NCBI RefSeq assembly: GCF_019969845.1
Contig: NZ_JAHXYR010000013.1
Location: forward strand, 62,001 to 126,000
Direction: 5' to 3'
Origin: Sphingobacterium sp. GVS05A
Lineage (GTDB): Bacteria; Bacteroidota; Bacteroidia; Sphingobacteriales; Sphingobacteriaceae
DNA length: 64,000 nt
The translations under genes and the position numbers were made by a program. Below are positions 63,040 to 64,000 of this stretch, in pieces. Position 1 is the first letter of the stretch. Each line of letters begins with the position of its first letter. The notes beneath the pieces are model-generated. The model was not told where the DNA came from. It was given only the letters and a program-made list of their open reading frames with translations, and made no database searches.

Positions 63040-64000
63040 ATGAAGACAATAGAAGCGATATTAATTATTTTCCTGGTAAGTCTTTTTACTGATCGCGGTC
63101 TAGGGCAGAAAATTCAGAAAGTCGTTGTTAAAGGTAGTGTGCACAATCGGCAAACGCAATTACCATTGGATGGTGCCAGCATTACTTTAAGAGCTATATC
63201 CGGAGCACAAGGGCTAACGACAGCGATTAGCTCAACGAATGGAGAATTTAAAGTTAACGTTGCAAAGGGCTATTACGATATCATGATAAGTTTTATTTCA
63301 TTTCAAGCATTCTTGCTTCGTGGGCAACAAATAGACAGCAATAAAGACCTCGGTGTTTTGATGTTGGAGTCCGTTCCCAAGTTATTGGACGGCGCTGAGG
63401 TTACAGGAATGAAACCAGGTCTATCTATTGAGCTGGATAAGAAAGTTTTTTATGTGGGATCAGATCTTTTAGCTAAAGGAGGTACAGCTAATGACGTATT
63501 AAACAATGTACCATCTGTCAATGTCGACAACAAGGGAAACATTAGTCTCCGCGGGGAACCAGGAGTACGAATACTGATTAATGGAAGGCCTTCGGTTATT
63601 TCTGCCAATAATGGTTTAGAACAGCTACCAGCCAGTTCTATTGAGAAAATTGAGATTGTTAATAATCCATCCGCGAAATATGAAGCACAAGGAACTGCGG
63701 GAATAATCAATATAGTATTGAAAAAAAATATGTTAACCGGGCTGAACGGAAGTCTTCAGTCTACATGGGGTATCCCTACAAATCATAATGGAAATCTTAA
63801 TTTGAGTTATAAAACTACTAAGGTTAATCTTTTTGGCGATGTTGGATTCCGTTACCGGGATTTAATAGTCAAAAGCGAATTGAAACGAATATCCTTAGAC
63901 GGAGGTATACAGCGCTTTGCGAATCAGGAAACCGGTACGGAATGGGGAGGTAGAGGCCACAATTTTTACATTGGCGGGGACTATTATGTTGATACTCTAA
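63040..64000 (+). CDS. TonB-dependent receptor (outer-membrane beta-barrel family), 5' part
   Basis: The first 320 codons of a long outer-membrane receptor; the gene runs off the window with no stop. A signal peptide (about 1-22, ending RGLGQ) is followed by a carboxypeptidase-regulatory-like domain (about 30-105; VHNRQTQLPLDGASITLRAI) and a plug domain (about 125-230; DVLNNVPSVNVDNKGNISLR and SSIEKIEIVNNPSAKYEAQG), then the start of a barrel. It is divergent from the LytS/LytTR pair, which may regulate it. Confidence 0.88.
   Translation, partial: MKTIEAILIIFLVSLFTDRGLGQKIQKVVVKGSVHNRQTQLPLDGASITLRAISGAQGLTTAISSTNGEFKVNVAKGYYDIMISFISFQAFLLRGQQIDSNKDLGVLMLESVPKLLDGAEVTGMKPGLSIELDKKVFYVGSDLLAKGGTANDVLNNVPSVNVDNKGNISLRGEPGVRILINGRPSVISANNGLEQLPASSIEKIEIVNNPSAKYEAQGTAGIINIVLKKNMLTGLNGSLQSTWGIPTNHNGNLNLSYKTTKVNLFGDVGFRYRDLIVKSELKRISLDGGIQRFANQETGTEWGGRGHNFYIGGDYYVDTL

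Noticed and set aside
1..64000. tRNA or rRNA genes
   Set aside because: No T-loop-like GGTTCRA sequence with a matching acceptor stem and no rRNA-like stretch was found by eye.

Overview
The window looks like chromosomal DNA of a Bacteroidota bacterium, most likely a Sphingobacterium-type member of the Sphingobacteriaceae. The evidence is a SusC/SusD pair, an outer-membrane beta-barrel TonB receptor, LytS/LytTR and single-domain regulators, N-terminal Bacteroidota-style signal peptides and lipoboxes, AT-rich intergenic DNA and weak Shine-Dalgarno sequences. No tRNA, rRNA, CRISPR array or prophage was seen.

Layout. 1-5.2 kb: the end of an RND efflux operon (adaptor, AcrB-type pump, TolC-type lipoprotein) closed by a strong terminator. 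5.2-10.3 kb: a Bax-inhibitor-1 protein, then a minus-strand run of small enzymes (SRPBCC, AhpD-like, VOC), a secreted glutaminase and a secreted GH10-like glycosidase. 10.6-16.6 kb: a compact plus-strand set of a porin O/P homologue, a DASS-family dicarboxylate transporter and a complete succinate dehydrogenase/fumarate reductase (sdhCAB). This reads as a dicarboxylate uptake-and-oxidation unit. 16.8-24.1 kb: a lipoprotein polysaccharide deacetylase, a GNAT enzyme and an orphan SusC/SusD pair. 24.1-26.9 kb: a fosmidomycin-resistance-like MFS pump, a FadR-type GntR regulator (the two genes share an operator-like sequence) and a zeta-toxin-like P-loop kinase with a small partner gene.

27-50 kb is an accessory and decaying zone. 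It holds many frameshifted, truncated or chimeric genes, an IS256-family transposase remnant and lineage-specific lipoproteins and membrane proteins. Intact islands within it are an M14 carboxypeptidase, a histone-H1-like repeat protein, a Crp/Fnr regulator, an MFS pump with a divergent AraC regulator, an ECF sigma / small anti-sigma-like protein / ClpP-paralogue operon, and a flavodoxin-fold quinone reductase with its AraC regulator.

50-57.6 kb is a stress-survival block: Ku, DNA ligase D (split into two frames at an A10 tract), a single-domain response regulator, a large HPII-type catalase and an SDR enzyme. 58-64 kb holds a PhzF isomerase, a secreted ABM-domain protein with a membrane-anchored partner, a second Crp/Fnr regulator, and a LytS kinase/LytTR regulator pair divergent from a TonB-dependent receptor that runs off the end of the window.

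The most interesting items are: the sigma/anti-sigma-like/ClpP operon; a conserved dyad motif lying just 3' of both Crp/Fnr genes; the shared GntR operator; the kinase plus small-partner module; and the A10-split ligase D. All functional statements rest on sequence features recognised by eye. No database search was run.
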